A stretch of 27,534 nt of DNA from JANXDG01 sp964561135 (lineage in GTDB: Bacteria; Elusimicrobiota; Endomicrobiia; DTEH01): the NCBI GenBank assembly GCA_964561135.1, contig CAZLOB010000057.1, forward strand, positions 1 to 27,534. The letters are read 5' to 3'. The first letter of the stretch is position 1. The number at the start of each line of letters is the position of its first letter. The notes under the pieces are model-generated. The model was given only the letters and a program-made list of their open reading frames with translations, did not search any database and was not told the origin of the DNA. Below are positions 1 through 8,005 of this stretch, one piece after another. The position numbers and the translations under genes are program-made.

Positions 1-290
1 TTAAAAAATTCTTCTCTTTTATTTTTCGGGATTGCTTCTAATATAGGTAGAATAAGATTACCTTCTCCATAAAATAAATCTATCCAAGCATATTTGTAGA
101 GAATATCTTTTATTTCTGGGAAAATAAATTTTTTAAAGATATCTATTGATGTAAGATGAGCTCCGAATTCTCTTCTCTTTTTCTCAATGGATATATAAGG
201 TGTTATTCCTATGTCTTTAACATAACCACTATCTATCCTTATTGTGTTGCCGATTTTTTCTTTTTTGGGTTTATAAATTATCTTTGCCAT
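1..290 (-). CDS. N6-adenine DNA methyltransferase, N-terminal fragment (runs off the window)
   Basis: The reading frame is open from an ATG at 290 to the window edge, giving 96 residues with no stop, so this is the N-terminal part of a longer protein. Residues 42-48 (FGAHLTS) resemble the segment that precedes the SAM-binding core in Eco57I/TaqI-like enzymes. Residues 71-79 (DLFYGEGNL) fit methyltransferase motif I, which normally reads D-x-x-x-G-x-G-N. Such enzymes methylate adenine N6, usually as the modification half, or the fused half, of a type II restriction system. The catalytic (N/D)PPY motif would lie outside the window. The ATG lacks a clear Shine-Dalgarno, so the start could differ. 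It lies 19 nt past the 3' end of tRNA-Ser on the same strand. The methyltransferase call is an inference from motif I and its context; restriction activity cannot be judged. Confidence 0.6.
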   Translation of the reverse strand, partial: MAKIIYKPKKEKIGNTIRIDSGYVKDIGITPYISIEKKRREFGAHLTSIDIFKKFIFPEIKDILYKYAWIDLFYGEGNLILPILEAIPKNKREEFF

Positions 291-309
291 ATGATAAGTT
301 TATTCCCAT

Positions 310-400
310 CGGAGAGGGCGGGATTCGAACCCGCGGTCCAGGTTTTACCCCGGACAACTGCTTAGCAGGCAGCTGCCTTAAACCACTCGGCCACCTCTCC
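310..400 (-). tRNA. tRNA-Ser (anticodon GCU)
   Basis: The minus strand folds as a class II tRNA. The acceptor stem is GGAGAGG/CCTCTCC with discriminator G73. It has a D-arm, an anticodon stem-loop with loop CTGCTAA (anticodon GCT), a long variable arm (GTCCGGG... paired with ...CCTGGAC) and a T-arm GCGGG-TTCGAAT-CCCGC. The long variable arm and the GCU anticodon identify serine (AGC/AGU codons). CCA is not encoded. A TATAAT hexamer on the minus strand at 427-422 could be its -10 box. Confidence 0.97.
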
Positions 401-447
401 ACTATAGTTATCAAGTTTACAATTATAAATTTTATTTCAAAAATTTT

Positions 448-804
448 TTACTTGTGTTTACTTAAGCTTTTAAATAATTTTATAATTAAAGGTTTTGTTG
501 TTGGCAGATTTTCAGTTATAATTTTCCAAATTATAGTTGTATCAATTCCAAAGTATTCATGTATTACAACATTTCTTAGACCAATCATTTTTTTCCATGG
601 GATTTCAGAATATTTAGTTCTAATCCTTTCTGGTATATTTTTTGAAGCTTCACCAATAATTTCGAGATTTCTTAACACAGCATCTAAAACCATATCGTTT
701 TTGCTAAAAGTTTCATAATCCATATTTTTTATATATGTTTGAATTTTGTTTATTGCTGTAATAATATCTTCAATAAACATTTTATAATTTTTTTTCTTAG
801 GCAT
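448..804 (-). CDS. hepT: HEPN-domain toxin HepT (DUF86)
   Basis: This 118-residue all-helical protein belongs to the HepT/DUF86 branch of the HEPN RNases. The signature R-x4-H-x-Y is present as R77-NVVI-H82-E-Y84. R and H form the RNase site, and the tyrosine is the residue that the MNT partner AMPylates in characterised pairs to silence the toxin. The conserved helix VLRNLEIIGEA (about 43-53) is also typical. It overlaps the upstream mntA by 8 nt, so the two are translationally coupled, antitoxin first. Its expected role is mRNA or tRNA cleavage when MntA is lost, for phage defence or element maintenance. All signature residues are intact, so the toxin looks active. Family assignment is strong; the physiological role is inferred. 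Confidence 0.93.
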   Translation of the reverse strand: MPKKKNYKMFIEDIITAINKIQTYIKNMDYETFSKNDMVLDAVLRNLEIIGEASKNIPERIRTKYSEIPWKKMIGLRNVVIHEYFGIDTTIIWKIITENLPTTKPLIIKLFKSLSKHK

Positions 805-1087
805 AGATAATTTCTTTTAAAATTCTATTTTTAATTTGGGGTTTTAACGCTTTTTTTGTAACAAGGTCAACTTTTCTTTTTAATACTTTTTCAAGAAATT
901 CTTTAAGGTCTAAAAATTCCCAACCTATTGGTTCATAAAATTCTACAAGTATATCTATGTCGCTATTTAATGTTTCTTCATAACGACTATATGAACCAAA
1001 AATACCTATTTTTTTAACTTTAAATTTCTCTTTTAGAACCGGTTTATATTTTTTTAATATTTTTTCTATTTCTTTTAACGATCTCAT
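797..1087 (-). CDS. mntA: MNT-type nucleotidyltransferase antitoxin MntA
   Basis: This 96-residue minimal nucleotidyltransferase has the signature G-S-x10-D-x-D, with G31-S32 and D43-I-D45, and a third acidic residue at D74 (KRKVDLV). These three aspartates bind the metals that transfer AMP. In studied HEPN/MNT modules the enzyme adds AMP units to the tyrosine of the HepT R-x4-H-x-Y motif, and the partner here carries that tyrosine. It is the first gene of the two-gene minus-strand operon. The gap to the divergent apbE gene holds the palindrome TTGTTAACAA at 1123-1132, which overlaps a plausible minus-strand -35 box (TTGTTA, then 17 nt, then TAATCT). Antitoxin-mediated autoregulation there is an inference. 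Confidence 0.93.
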   Translation of the reverse strand: MRSLKEIEKILKKYKPVLKEKFKVKKIGIFGSYSRYEETLNSDIDILVEFYEPIGWEFLDLKEFLEKVLKRKVDLVTKKALKPQIKNRILKEIIYA

Positions 1088-1122
1088 AACTTAACAAAAG
1101 ATTAGATTATCATTTGCATAAG

Positions 1123-1132
1123 TTGTTAACAA
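1123..1132. promoter_or_regulatory. Palindrome TTGTTAACAA in the mntA/apbE divergent promoter region
   Basis: A perfect 10-nt palindrome sits in the 94-nt gap between divergent mntA and apbE. On the minus strand, TTGTTA (1132-1127), 17 nt, then TAATCT would be a weak sigma-70 promoter for mntA-hepT. On the plus strand, TTGAAA (1147-1152), 17 nt, TATTGT (1170-1175) would serve apbE, leaving almost no 5' leader before the ATG at 1182. An operator role is inferred from position only. Confidence 0.3.
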
Positions 1133-1181
1133 TAAATTATCAAAAATTGAAAGATAAATCAATATATTGTATTGTTTTGGT

Positions 1182-2192
1182 ATGAAAAACAAAATTTGTT
1201 TGATTGTATTGTTATTTTTTTTCGGATGTTCTTCTAAATTTGTTGAGGTTGAACAAACACGGTTTTTAATGGATACAATCTGTCAGATAAAAATTTATTG
1301 TGAAAGTAAAGAATATGGAGAAAAAGTTCTTGATGATGTTTTCTCTGAAATTGAAAAGATTGATAAACAGTTTGGTTTCACTCAAGAAAGCGAAATAATG
1401 AAAATAAATCTTTATGTTGGCAAAAAAAAGGTAAAAGTGTCTAGCGAAACGATAGTACTTATAGACAAGAGTATAAAATTAAGTGAGTTAACACATGGCG
1501 CGTTTGATATAACAACAGGTGTTTTAAGTAACCTTTGGGGATTTGAAAATTTTTCTAAAAAAACAAGTTTTGTAGTACCTAAAGAAGATGAGATTAAAAA
1601 ATCGTTAAATTTGGTTGGATATGATAAAATTGTCTTAGATAAAAACAACAATACTGTTTTTCTTAAAAAATCTGATATGAAAATAAACCTTGGTGGTATT
1701 GCAAAAGGTTATGCATTAAAAGTTGCAAAAGATATGATTGAAAGTTATAAAATAAAAAAATTTTTGTTAAATTTTGGTGGCGATGTATATGTTAAAAATA
1801 CATTAGATAAAAAACCGTGGCGGATAGCTGTCCAACATCCACGTGATAACCAAAAATTTCTTTGTGTGTTAGAACTTTTTAACGGCTGTGTTGCAACCTC
1901 TGGCGATTACGAACGATGTTTTTTTTATAATGGAAAAAGATATCATCATATTTTTGATCCAAAAACCGGATATCCTGCAAATAATGGTATAATTTCAGTA
2001 ACAATTGTTTTTGACGACCCTGTTGTTTCAGACGCTTTGGCAACAGCAATGTTTGTTTTAGGTGAAGAAAAATTTCAAATTATAACGGACAAGTTTGGTG
2101 TTGAATATTTAATTGCAAAAGAAGAAAAAAATAAGATTAAAGTATTAACTTCAAAGAATATAAAAAAGTATATTAATGAAAGATATTTCTAA
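1182..2192 (+). CDS. apbE: FAD:protein FMN transferase lipoprotein (ApbE family)
   Basis: ApbE enzymes take FMN from FAD and attach it covalently to a Ser/Thr of extracytosolic flavoproteins, using Mg2+. I chose the ATG at 1182 because it gives a compact lipoprotein signal (MKNK, a hydrophobic stretch, then FFGC with Cys16). An upstream TTG at 1167 would add five residues before it. Family blocks appear in order: FLMDT (28-32), FDITTG (108-113), GGIAKGYA (171-178), NFGGDV (198-202), HIFDPKTG (256-263) and SDALATAMFVLG (283-294), whose Asp284 and Thr288 fit the metal site. At 336 residues the protein is full length. It overlaps the next gene by 17 nt. No protein in this window carries an obvious flavinylation-acceptor domain, so its target lies elsewhere. 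Confidence 0.95.
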   Translation: MKNKICLIVLLFFFGCSSKFVEVEQTRFLMDTICQIKIYCESKEYGEKVLDDVFSEIEKIDKQFGFTQESEIMKINLYVGKKKVKVSSETIVLIDKSIKLSELTHGAFDITTGVLSNLWGFENFSKKTSFVVPKEDEIKKSLNLVGYDKIVLDKNNNTVFLKKSDMKINLGGIAKGYALKVAKDMIESYKIKKFLLNFGGDVYVKNTLDKKPWRIAVQHPRDNQKFLCVLELFNGCVATSGDYERCFFYNGKRYHHIFDPKTGYPANNGIISVTIVFDDPVVSDALATAMFVLGEEKFQIITDKFGVEYLIAKEEKNKIKVLTSKNIKKYINERYF

Positions 2193-2556
2193 ACCAACCT
2201 TATTTGATTTTGTTTTGATTATTATTTTTTTGTCTATATCTTTGCTTTTTGCTTATTTTTTATATTCAAACAATTTTGTTTTAAAAAATGGTTTTGTTGA
2301 AATATATCAGAATAACCAGCTCGTTATTAAACTTTCATTAGATGAAAATAAGCTAATAGAGTTTAAGGATTTTGTTGTTGAGATTAAAGATAAAAAAGTG
2401 AGAATGAAAAACTCAAATTGTCCATATAAAATTTGTGTTCATACAGGCTGGATATTAAAACCATATCAACAAATTGTTTGTGTACCAAACAAAGTTGTAA
2501 TAAAAATTATATCAGAAAGAAATAAAAAAAATTTTGTTGATTCTATTACATATTAA
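2176..2556 (+). CDS. NusG domain II-containing membrane-anchored protein
   Basis: This 126-residue protein has one N-terminal membrane helix (about residues 10-30), followed by a small extracytosolic beta-domain of the NusG_II type. Its hallmark is CPYKICVHTGWI...QQIVCVPNKV, with Cys82, Cys87 and Cys102. Despite the name, these proteins have no link to transcription. They recur beside ApbE, Rnf and Gx-transporter genes, and a relative is, as I recall, called EetA in the Listeria flavin-based extracellular electron transfer locus. Here it overlaps apbE and ends 3 nt before the Gx-type membrane gene, which supports a shared flavin or redox role. The biochemical function is unknown. Confidence 0.85.
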   Translation: MKDISKPTLFDFVLIIIFLSISLLFAYFLYSNNFVLKNGFVEIYQNNQLVIKLSLDENKLIEFKDFVVEIKDKKVRMKNSNCPYKICVHTGWILKPYQQIVCVPNKVVIKIISERNKKNFVDSITY

Positions 2557-2559
2557 TTT

Positions 2560-3624
2560 ATGAACAAAGAAAATAAAGTAGTTTATTTATCTCTTCTTGC
2601 TTCGTCAGCACAGATTTTAGAATCTTTTTTTCCTCATCCTTTGCCTGCTGCAAGATTAGGTTTAGCAAATATGATAAGTTTGTTAGCTATGGTTAGATAT
2701 GGATTTGAGACAGCATTAACTGTTGCCATATTAAGGACGGTTCTTTCAGCTTTGTATTTAGGTACTTTTATGTCAATTTCATTTTTTTTAAGTTTTTTTT
2801 CAGCAATTGTTTCAACTTTTGGTATGTATTTAGTTTATTTGTTTTCACAAAAAACTTTTTTGAAGTTCAGTTTGTTAGGTATAAGTATATCTGGTGCTGT
2901 TTTACATAATTTTACTCAACTTTGTATTGTATATTTGTTTTTTATTCCACAAAAAAATATATTTTTGTTTACTCCGTTATTGGTTTTTCTTGGACTTATA
3001 AGTGGTTCAATAACAGGATGGCTTTCATTAAAGACAGTAAAGTATTTTTATGTTGAAGGTAATGAGTTTAAAAAAAACCAAAACGAAACAATAGAAATAT
3101 TTGACAATGAAGAGATTGTTATTCAACATTGGTTGTCAAAAGTTGTTATATTTGCAGCTTTGATATTTGTTTTTTTTACAAAAAATATTTTTCTACAATC
3201 AGGGATGTTTTTTTTATGTTTTTTGTTTCACTTGTTTAAAAAAAATGTTAAGTCTTTATTTGTTGCTATTAAGAAAATTGTGTGGTTGGTAGTTTTTTTG
3301 TTTCTTCTTTCAATTATTTTTGTTAGAACAGGAAAAAAATTTTTGGATTTTAAACCTATCACATTTACTATTGATGGATTGATAATAGGTATTGTTTATA
3401 GCTTAAGGTTAATAAATATTGTTGCTTTAAGTAATATTGTTGTGGGTTTGTTTAGTAAAAAAGAGATGTTTTTGCTTGTCAAAAAATTTTTAGGTAAAAA
3501 AATGTCAAAAATATTTGTTTTGAGTTTTTATATATTACCTGATTTTATAGATGAGTTAAAAAAGAAGTTAAGAAAGATTGCAAGTTTTAAAGATATACCT
3601 AAATTTATAGCTGAATATTTGTAA
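2560..3624 (+). CDS. Gx-transporter domain fused to an EcfT-like membrane domain
   Basis: The N-terminal half (about 1-165) matches the Gx transporter family, often labelled heptaprenyl diphosphate synthase component I. It is very hydrophobic, with the block SFFPHPLPAARLGLAN (22-37). After a charged linker (about 166-190) comes a second membrane region (about 191-354). Its SLRLINIVALSNIVVG (281-296) and closing basic helix (332-340) resemble the transmembrane T component (EcfT/CbiQ) of energy-coupling-factor transporters. The usual C-terminal A-R-G motif is not evident, and no ECF ATPase gene is nearby. The family's usual Gx protein is about half this length, so I read this as a fusion. Position behind apbE and the NusG-II gene suggests flavin transport or presentation outside the membrane. 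The N-terminal family call is firm; the EcfT-like call is moderate. Confidence 0.75.
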   Translation: MNKENKVVYLSLLASSAQILESFFPHPLPAARLGLANMISLLAMVRYGFETALTVAILRTVLSALYLGTFMSISFFLSFFSAIVSTFGMYLVYLFSQKTFLKFSLLGISISGAVLHNFTQLCIVYLFFIPQKNIFLFTPLLVFLGLISGSITGWLSLKTVKYFYVEGNEFKKNQNETIEIFDNEEIVIQHWLSKVVIFAALIFVFFTKNIFLQSGMFFLCFLFHLFKKNVKSLFVAIKKIVWLVVFLFLLSIIFVRTGKKFLDFKPITFTIDGLIIGIVYSLRLINIVALSNIVVGLFSKKEMFLLVKKFLGKKMSKIFVLSFYILPDFIDELKKKLRKIASFKDIPKFIAEYL

Positions 3625-3648
3625 AAATAGAAACCAGGGGTTTATAAT
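3619..3648 (+). promoter_or_regulatory. Candidate sigma-70 promoter of clpB
   Basis: TTGTAA (3619-3624), an 18-nt spacer and a perfect TATAAT (3643-3648) lie 51 nt before the clpB ATG. The -35 box overlaps the stop codon of the preceding gene. I see no CIRCE inverted repeat nearby, so HrcA control of clpB is not supported. Confidence 0.45.
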
Positions 3649-3698
3649 CTTCATCAAAATTAGTAGAAAAAAGTTTTTAACAGGAGGTATTATATACT

Positions 3699-6332
3699 AT
3701 GCATCCTGAAAAATTTACTTTGAAAACACAAGAAGTTTTATACAACGCACAAAGGTTGCTCGAAAAAAAACAAAATCCTGAACTTACTCCTGAACATATT
3801 TTATGGGCGTTGTTGTCTACTGAAGATTCATTCACTGTTGAGATTATCAAAAAAATAGGTGCTGATGTGAAAAGAATATTATCCGAAGTTGAGTTACAAA
3901 TTGATGCGTTGCCAAAAAGTTCTACTTATACTGCTCCCTCAGGAGGAGTATATGTATCAATAAGAACAAAAAAAGTGTTTGATTATGCTTTAGATTACGC
4001 ATCAGAGTTCAAAGATGATTATATTTCTGTAGAACACTTGTTATTAGGGATAATAAAAGAAAATGGTATTTCTGCAAAAATTTTATTAAAACATGGTGTT
4101 ACAGAAGAAAAAGTTTTACAAGCATTAAAAATTTTACGTGGTACAGAACGTATTACAGACCAAACGCCAGAAGAAAAGTATAAACCGCTTGAACGTTTCG
4201 GAAGAGATCTTACACATCTTGCCCGTCTTGGTAAACTCGACCCTGTTATTGGTAGAGATCAAGAGATTAGAAGAACAATACAAGTTTTATCTCGTAGGAC
4301 GAAAAACAATCCTGTTTTAATAGGTGATCCAGGTGTAGGTAAAACTGCAATTGTTGAAGGGTTAGCACAACGAATTGTTGCAGGTGATGTTCCAGAAAAT
4401 TTAAAAGATAAAATTGTTTTTCAGTTAGATATGGGTTCATTAATTGCAGGGACAAAATTTCGTGGCGAGTTTGAAGAACGGCTTAAATCAGTATTAAAAA
4501 CAGTTGCTGAATCAAAAGGACAAATTATTCTTTTTATAGACGAGGTACATTTAATTGTTGGTGCAGGCGCTGCTGAAGGAGCAATTGATGCGTCTAACAT
4601 ATTAAAACCTATGTTAGCACGTGGTGAATTAAGATGTATCGGTGCAACAACTATAGATGAATATAGAAAATATATTGAGAAAGATCGCGCACTTGAAAGA
4701 AGATTCCAACCAATTTTAGTTTCCGAACCTACTGTTGAAGACACTATTGCTATACTTCGTGGATTAAAAGAAAAATATGAAGTACATCATGGTATAAAAA
4801 TAAAAGATGAAGCTTTGATTGCAGCTGCTGTGTTGTCAAATAGATATATTACTGACAGGTTTTTGCCTGACAAAGCAATTGATTTAGTTGATGAAGCAGC
4901 AAGTAAATTAAGAATAGAAATTGATTCAATGCCAGCTGAGGTTGATGATATACAAAGAAAAATAAGACAACTTGAGATTGAAAAAGAAGCAATTAAAACA
5001 GGTATTGGAAGTGAACCTGTGGATGAGAAAGAGTTGAATAAAAAGTTGCAAGAGATTGATTCTCAAATCGATGAGTTGAAAAAAAAATATGATGTTTTAT
5101 ATCAACAATGGCAAAAAGAAAAGGAACTTATAACAAAAATTAAAAATGTGAAACAGGAAATTGATAATTTAAAAATCACAAGACAACAAGCTGAACGCGA
5201 GGGTAACTTAGCTTTGGTTGCAGAAATCCAATATGGACGTTTACCTGCAAAAGAGAAAGAACTTGCAGAACTTTATAATCAATTAAAAGAAGTTCAAAAA
5301 GAGCAAAAAATGTTAAAAGAGGAGGTTGATGAAGAAGATATTGCTGAGATTATCTCAAAATGGACTGGAATACCGGTTAAAAAATTGGTTCAAACAGAAA
5401 AAGAAAAATTGTTGCAAATGGAACAACATTTAAAGCAATATATCGTTGGGCAAGATCATGCTATTCAAAGAGTATGTGATTGTATTCGCAGGGCAAGGAC
5501 TGGTCTTGTTGATACTAACAGGCCATTAGGTGTGTTTTTGTTTTTAGGTCCAACAGGTGTTGGAAAAACAGAACTTGCGAAACGGCTGGCTGAGTTTTTG
5601 TTTAATGATCAAAAATATTTAATAAGAATCGATATGTCTGAATATATGGAAAAACATTCAGTTGCAAGATTGATTGGTGCACCACCTGGTTATGTTGGTT
5701 ATGAAGAAGGAGGACAACTTACAGAAGCTGTAAGAAGAAAACCGTATTCTGTTATTTTATTTGACGAGGTTGAGAAAGCACATCCTGAAGTTTTCAATGT
5801 TTTGCTACAAGTATTTGATGATGGTAGGTTAACTGATGGTAGAGGAAGAACCGTGGATTTTAAAAATACTGTTATCATAATGACATCTAATATTGCAACA
5901 GATGTTATCACAGAACTTGAGACAAAAGAAAAAATGTCGTATGAACAAATTTATCAATATGTATTTGATGAGTTGAAAAAATTTTTCAAAATAGAGTTTT
6001 TGAACAGAATCGACGAAATTATTATTTTCAATAGATTAACTTTAAAGGATATAATAAAAATTGTAGAAATACAACTGAAAGATGTACAAAAGAAATTAAG
6101 AGAAAAAGATATTGAAGTAGAATTTACTGAAGATGTTAAAGAGTTTTTAGCAAAAATAGGTTTTGATATTACATTTGGTGCAAGACCACTTAAACGTGTA
6201 ATTCAACAGAAGGTTTACAACTTAATTGCAAAAGAAATACTTGAAGGAAAAATTAAAGAAAAAAATAAAATTGTTGTGGATATTGATTCTAAGAATAATA
6301 TTTTTGTAAAAATTGAAAAAAGCAATAACTAA
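3699..6332 (+). CDS. clpB: ClpB protein disaggregase (Hsp104 family)
   Basis: This is a full-length 877-residue AAA+ disaggregase that, with DnaK, threads proteins out of aggregates. It has an N-domain (about 1-148), NBD1 with Walker A GDPGVGKT (209-216) and Walker B ILFIDEVH (277-284), and a long coiled-coil middle domain rich in Lys/Glu (about 400-545). NBD2 follows with Walker A GPTGVGKT (617-624), Walker B acidic pair D689-E690 and the C-terminal FGARPLKR segment. The middle domain separates ClpB from ClpA and ClpC. An AGGAGG Shine-Dalgarno sits about 10 nt before the ATG. The linker between the N-domain and NBD1 lacks the obvious internal start that gives short ClpB in E. coli. The following small ferritin-like gene begins 5 nt after the stop and is probably co-transcribed. 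Confidence 0.97.
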   Translation: MHPEKFTLKTQEVLYNAQRLLEKKQNPELTPEHILWALLSTEDSFTVEIIKKIGADVKRILSEVELQIDALPKSSTYTAPSGGVYVSIRTKKVFDYALDYASEFKDDYISVEHLLLGIIKENGISAKILLKHGVTEEKVLQALKILRGTERITDQTPEEKYKPLERFGRDLTHLARLGKLDPVIGRDQEIRRTIQVLSRRTKNNPVLIGDPGVGKTAIVEGLAQRIVAGDVPENLKDKIVFQLDMGSLIAGTKFRGEFEERLKSVLKTVAESKGQIILFIDEVHLIVGAGAAEGAIDASNILKPMLARGELRCIGATTIDEYRKYIEKDRALERRFQPILVSEPTVEDTIAILRGLKEKYEVHHGIKIKDEALIAAAVLSNRYITDRFLPDKAIDLVDEAASKLRIEIDSMPAEVDDIQRKIRQLEIEKEAIKTGIGSEPVDEKELNKKLQEIDSQIDELKKKYDVLYQQWQKEKELITKIKNVKQEIDNLKITRQQAEREGNLALVAEIQYGRLPAKEKELAELYNQLKEVQKEQKMLKEEVDEEDIAEIISKWTGIPVKKLVQTEKEKLLQMEQHLKQYIVGQDHAIQRVCDCIRRARTGLVDTNRPLGVFLFLGPTGVGKTELAKRLAEFLFNDQKYLIRIDMSEYMEKHSVARLIGAPPGYVGYEEGGQLTEAVRRKPYSVILFDEVEKAHPEVFNVLLQVFDDGRLTDGRGRTVDFKNTVIIMTSNIATDVITELETKEKMSYEQIYQYVFDELKKFFKIEFLNRIDEIIIFNRLTLKDIIKIVEIQLKDVQKKLREKDIEVEFTEDVKEFLAKIGFDITFGARPLKRVIQQKVYNLIAKEILEGKIKEKNKIVVDIDSKNNIFVKIEKSNN

Positions 6333-6337
6333 TTTAA

Positions 6338-6757
6338 ATGCAAAAAAGTCAATTAATAAAAGTTCTACAAGAAATTTTAGAGTTTGAATATACTGACCTA
6401 TTTGTCTATAATGCTGAAGCTGAGTTATTTAAAAAGAAGATAAAAAATGGTGAAAATTTAGTCAAAATGTATAAAAATTTTGCAATGGATGAACTCACAC
6501 ATGCAGATGTTATCTCACAAAAAATAATTTCTCTTAAAGGTGTCCCTCGTTGGAAATATAAATTAATTGAAATCTCAAAGTATGTTCATGAAACACTTAA
6601 AAATCATATTGAGCGAGAACTCCAAGCAATAAGAATATATACTAATCTATTAAGTCAAATTGAAGATAGAGAATTTAAAATAACTATTAAGGGGATAATT
6701 TCTAACGAAAAAGACCATCTCATTCATCTTACAAAATTTTATAATAATTTAAAGTAA
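6338..6757 (+). CDS. Ferritin-like four-helix diiron protein (function unknown)
   Basis: This 139-residue helical protein has the ligand pattern of ferritin-like and rubrerythrin-like diiron proteins: E17 in the first helix (EFEYTD), E52-x2-H55 (DELTHAD), a glutamate at 92 or 94 (ERELQAIRIY), and E124-x2-H127 (NEKDHLIH). It has no C-terminal rubredoxin domain, so it is not a classical rubrerythrin. It could reduce peroxide or store iron; the sequence alone does not decide. It lies 5 nt after clpB and about 100 nt before dnaN, suggesting a stress link through clpB co-expression. A second, more bacterioferritin-like paralogue lies at 25857-26297. Confidence 0.75.
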   Translation: MQKSQLIKVLQEILEFEYTDLFVYNAEAELFKKKIKNGENLVKMYKNFAMDELTHADVISQKIISLKGVPRWKYKLIEISKYVHETLKNHIERELQAIRIYTNLLSQIEDREFKITIKGIISNEKDHLIHLTKFYNNLK

Positions 6758-6856
6758 AAAGACTAAAACCAGTTTTTTAAACTTGCCTAACTTGATTTTG
6801 ATTAAAAATTTTTGTACTTAAAACAAATTGCTATTTTTCAAAAAGGAGGAAAGTTT

Positions 6857-7978
6857 ATGGAGATAAAATTACAGCGAGAAGAATTTTTATCATCATTGGA
6901 TTTATTAGAACCTGTTGCAAGTGTACATACGGGTTTACCTATCACACCAGATGTTTTAATTTCTACAGTGGGAAAAGATAAATGTAAGCTAATAGCTACA
7001 GATATTGAGACAGCATTACAAATTGAAGTTAGTTGCAAAGTTATTTCTGAAGGCGAAATTTGTATTCCTGCAAAAAAATTAGTTGCTGCGGTTAAAGAAC
7101 TTGATGAAGAAGAAATTCTTCTAAAAACAGAGGACGAAAAAACTCCAGTTGCATATATCTATTGTAGCAAAGTGAAACATACTTTTATTGGCCAGCCTGC
7201 AAAAAATCATCCCGGTATGCCAAAATATGATGAGAAACAAGTAAAATCAAACCAGGTTGTTTTACCTACTGAAGTTTTATTAGACGCGTTTAATAAAACA
7301 GTTTTCGCTACATCTAAAGAAGAAACAAGATATTATCTTAATGGTGTTTATGTTAATATACAAAAAGATGTAGTGAAATTTGTTGCAACAGATGGGCGTA
7401 GATTAGCATATGTTACAAGATCAATACCTGCAAGCAAAGTTGTTGTTTCAGGTATTGTACCGACGAAGTCTGTTGAACGAGTAATAGATATTTTAGAAGA
7501 AACGGAAGAAGAAAGTTGTAAGATTTCTTTGTTAGAAGACCATTTTGTTTTTGAAGTTGACAACATTTGTTTTGTAAGTAGATTGGTGCAAGGCGAGTTT
7601 CCTGCTTATGAACAGGTAATCCCTAAAATTACAAATACATTGTCTATTCAGGTTAAGAAACTGGTCAAAGGTATAAAACAAGCATCTTGGGTTACTGGTG
7701 AAAAAGGTTTTGGAATGAAATTTTTAATTACCAAAGGTGGAATAAAACTTTCTTCTGCAGTTGAATCTGTTGGTATTGCTGAGGTTGAAATTGAAGCAAA
7801 TTATTCAGGTAAAGATGTTGAGGTAAAGTTTGAACCAAGTTATATTTTAGATGTGCTTGATGTTCTTGATGAGGATGTTAATGTAGTTATAGGTATTAAT
7901 GAACCTACATCACCATGGACTTTCGCACCTGCAAATGATAAAGATTATTTATACATTCTTATGCCAATGAAGTTATAA
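6857..7978 (+). CDS. dnaN: DNA polymerase III beta sliding clamp
   Basis: This 373-residue clamp subunit encircles DNA and tethers polymerase III and other proteins through a C-terminal hydrophobic cleft. Recognisable family stretches include CIPAKKLVAAVKEL in domain 1, YYLNGVYV and ATDGRRLAYV in domain 2, VPTKSVERVIDIL and the terminal YILMPMKL. The ATG at 6857 is chosen because a strong AAAGGAGG precedes it by about 6 nt; an upstream in-frame start at 6812 would add 15 unrelated residues. dnaA, recF and gyrB, the usual neighbours near a replication origin, are not in view. The helicase loader gene dciA follows 27 nt downstream. Confidence 0.96.
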   Translation: MEIKLQREEFLSSLDLLEPVASVHTGLPITPDVLISTVGKDKCKLIATDIETALQIEVSCKVISEGEICIPAKKLVAAVKELDEEEILLKTEDEKTPVAYIYCSKVKHTFIGQPAKNHPGMPKYDEKQVKSNQVVLPTEVLLDAFNKTVFATSKEETRYYLNGVYVNIQKDVVKFVATDGRRLAYVTRSIPASKVVVSGIVPTKSVERVIDILEETEEESCKISLLEDHFVFEVDNICFVSRLVQGEFPAYEQVIPKITNTLSIQVKKLVKGIKQASWVTGEKGFGMKFLITKGGIKLSSAVESVGIAEVEIEANYSGKDVEVKFEPSYILDVLDVLDEDVNVVIGINEPTSPWTFAPANDKDYLYILMPMKL

Positions 7979-8005
7979 AATTCATAATAAAACTTATCTT
8001 GTCTT

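Noticed and set aside
242..718. Plus-strand ORF of 158 codons
   Set aside because: It runs antisense through the methyltransferase start, tRNA-Ser and hepT, all with strong family evidence.
3625..3698. CIRCE operator or heat-shock sigma site before clpB
   Set aside because: No TTAGCACTC-type inverted repeat is present; only an ordinary TATAAT promoter is visible.
4421..4744. Antisense ORF of about 107 codons inside clpB
   Set aside because: It lies opposite highly conserved NBD1 coding sequence, and its residues show no family pattern.
6758..8005. Replication origin around dnaN
   Set aside because: I see no cluster of DnaA boxes (TTATCCACA-like) in the gaps on either side of dnaN, and dnaA, recF and gyrB are absent.
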